From Bradyrhizobium sp. (GTDB lineage Bacteria; Pseudomonadota; Alphaproteobacteria; Rhizobiales; Xanthobacteraceae): a DNA stretch of 34,224 nt. The notes below the pieces were generated by a model. It made no database searches. It saw only the letters and a list, made by a program, of their open reading frames with translations, and had not been told where the DNA came from. Numbering within the stretch: the first letter of the stretch is position 1; each line of letters begins with the position of its first letter. The stretch spans positions 1 to 34,224 of the forward strand of contig NZ_JAUYAN010000179.1 in assembly GCF_030693485.1 (NCBI RefSeq), given 5' to 3'. This document shows, in pieces, positions 33,466 to 34,224 of this stretch. The translations under genes and the position numbers were made by a program.

Positions 33466-34224
33466 GGCTTCCGCCGGCTCCACCACCATAGCGCAAGATT
33501 CCAGCTGACGCAGATCGCCAGAGCGATGCCGAGGCCGATCGCCGAGCCGAACCGCAGGGCTCCGACATTGATCATCGCGATCGCGATGCCCAGGCCCATC
33601 AAGCCGCCGGCGCTATTGGCGATCACGGCGGCCGTCGCGGGGCCGCCGATGCGCGGGTGCAGGATCAGCATCATACTGGTGAACACCACCGGAAACAGCG
33701 CGATGATGCCGCTGACCTTGGGGCCGACCCAGCCCGACGCCGTAACCACTGTCGCCACCAGGGTGGCGACCAGCGAGGCGCGCAAGGGTATGTCGTACCA
33801 GCGCCGCGTGATGATCGGCATCTTGACGTGGCGGAAGCGCCGAAGTAGCGGCACGCAGATCGCAAACGCAATGGCATTGACAATCAGGCCGCCGGCCAGC
33901 GTCCAGTGCACCGCGCGGATGATCGAGGCCAGCACGATCCACACCGCGACCGCGCCGAGGCAGCTGACCAGCGCATTCCGGCGCTGCGCCAGTACCACAT
34001 AGGTCAGGCCCAAAAGGATCGTCGCCGCGTTGATCGGCAGGCTCGCCAGCGCGCCCTCGGCGATGAAGGCGGCATCGTGATCTAGCGCGAGAAACACATA
34101 AGACGGCCCCGCCGAAATCGGCAGCGTCGCGACCAGCGCGCCGATCACCGGACCGGAGCGCTCGGTGATCACGGACGCCGTCACCACGAACGCGGCGGTG
34201 ATCGCCATCCGCAGCAAGAGCGTC
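33456..34224 (-). CDS. Integral membrane protein of unknown function, probably cut by window edge
   Basis: At least 253 residues with about eight hydrophobic helices. The frame stays open to the right edge; candidate starts inside the window are a TTG at 34217 and an ATG at 34208, so the true start may lie outside. Recognisable stretches are SGPVIGALVATLPISAGPSYVFLALDHD near the N-terminus and GWVGPKVSGIIALFPVVFTSMMLILHPRIGG in the second half. The two GP..(G) segments suggest an internal repeat of a four-helix unit. I do not recognise a family with a known substrate. The last codons and stop lie in a truncated REP-like repeat, 20 bases from the mutS stop. Confidence 0.75.
   Translation of the reverse strand, partial: TLLLRMAITAAFVVTASVITERSGPVIGALVATLPISAGPSYVFLALDHDAAFIAEGALASLPINAATILLGLTYVVLAQRRNALVSCLGAVAVWIVLASIIRAVHWTLAGGLIVNAIAFAICVPLLRRFRHVKMPIITRRWYDIPLRASLVATLVATVVTASGWVGPKVSGIIALFPVVFTSMMLILHPRIGGPATAAVIANSAGGLMGLGIAIAMINVGALRFGSAIGLGIALAICVSWNLALWWWSRRKPVR

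Overview
The window looks like chromosome from a high-GC alphaproteobacterium of the Bradyrhizobium / Rhodopseudomonas (Nitrobacteraceae) type. The basis is very GC-rich coding sequence, the protein families present, and an intergenic inverted repeat with GTCATTCCGGG / CCCGGAATGAC arms of the kind common in those genomes. This placement is an inference; no rRNA or tRNA gene is present to confirm it.

Layout. (1) 1-4787: a DMT/EamA permease cut by the left edge, a Zur-like Fur regulator, and a MarR-EmrA-EmrB drug-efflux operon with a perfect palindrome over its promoter. (2) 4777-8033: a PlsB-like acyltransferase and a PldB-like lysophospholipase on the minus strand, and a divergent DUF1993 protein. 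(3) 8232-15505, minus strand: a GGDEF-EAL protein, a D-Ala-D-Ala-ligase-like ATP-grasp protein with a chemoreceptor-like tail, an MFS protein carrying two extracytoplasmic sensor-like domains, and a periplasmic ABC_sub_bind protein whose start codon overlaps the MFS stop. I know of no described system with this set. (4) 15506-16168: a gap without a convincing gene. (5) 16169-30483: fifteen minus-strand genes for aromatic catabolism. The downstream eight (ligU-ligJ-ligK-extra dehydrogenase-ligI-ligA-ligB-ligC) encode the protocatechuate 4,5-cleavage pathway to pyruvate and oxaloacetate. The upstream seven are a PcaF-like thiolase, a 3-ketosteroid-dehydrogenase-like flavoprotein, a divergent type II dehydroquinase, a two-repeat protein of unknown function, a hydroxyquinol-1,2-dioxygenase-like enzyme, an orphan TctC/Bug receptor and a LysR regulator. 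(6) 30703-34224: mutS on the plus strand and a convergent integral membrane protein running to the right edge.

How the genes fit together. LigAB opens protocatechuate, LigC oxidises the semialdehyde, LigI opens the pyrone dicarboxylate, LigU isomerises and LigJ hydrates oxalomesaconate, and LigK cleaves the aldol. The upper group may feed an alicyclic or hydroxylated aromatic acid into this route or into the 3-oxoadipate route. Its dehydroquinase paralog keeps the catalytic residues but has changed two substrate-contact positions, so its substrate may not be dehydroquinate.

The best candidates for something undescribed are the SBP / sensor-MFS / ATP-grasp locus (8232-13437) and the upper catabolic group around the altered dehydroquinase (25260-29208).
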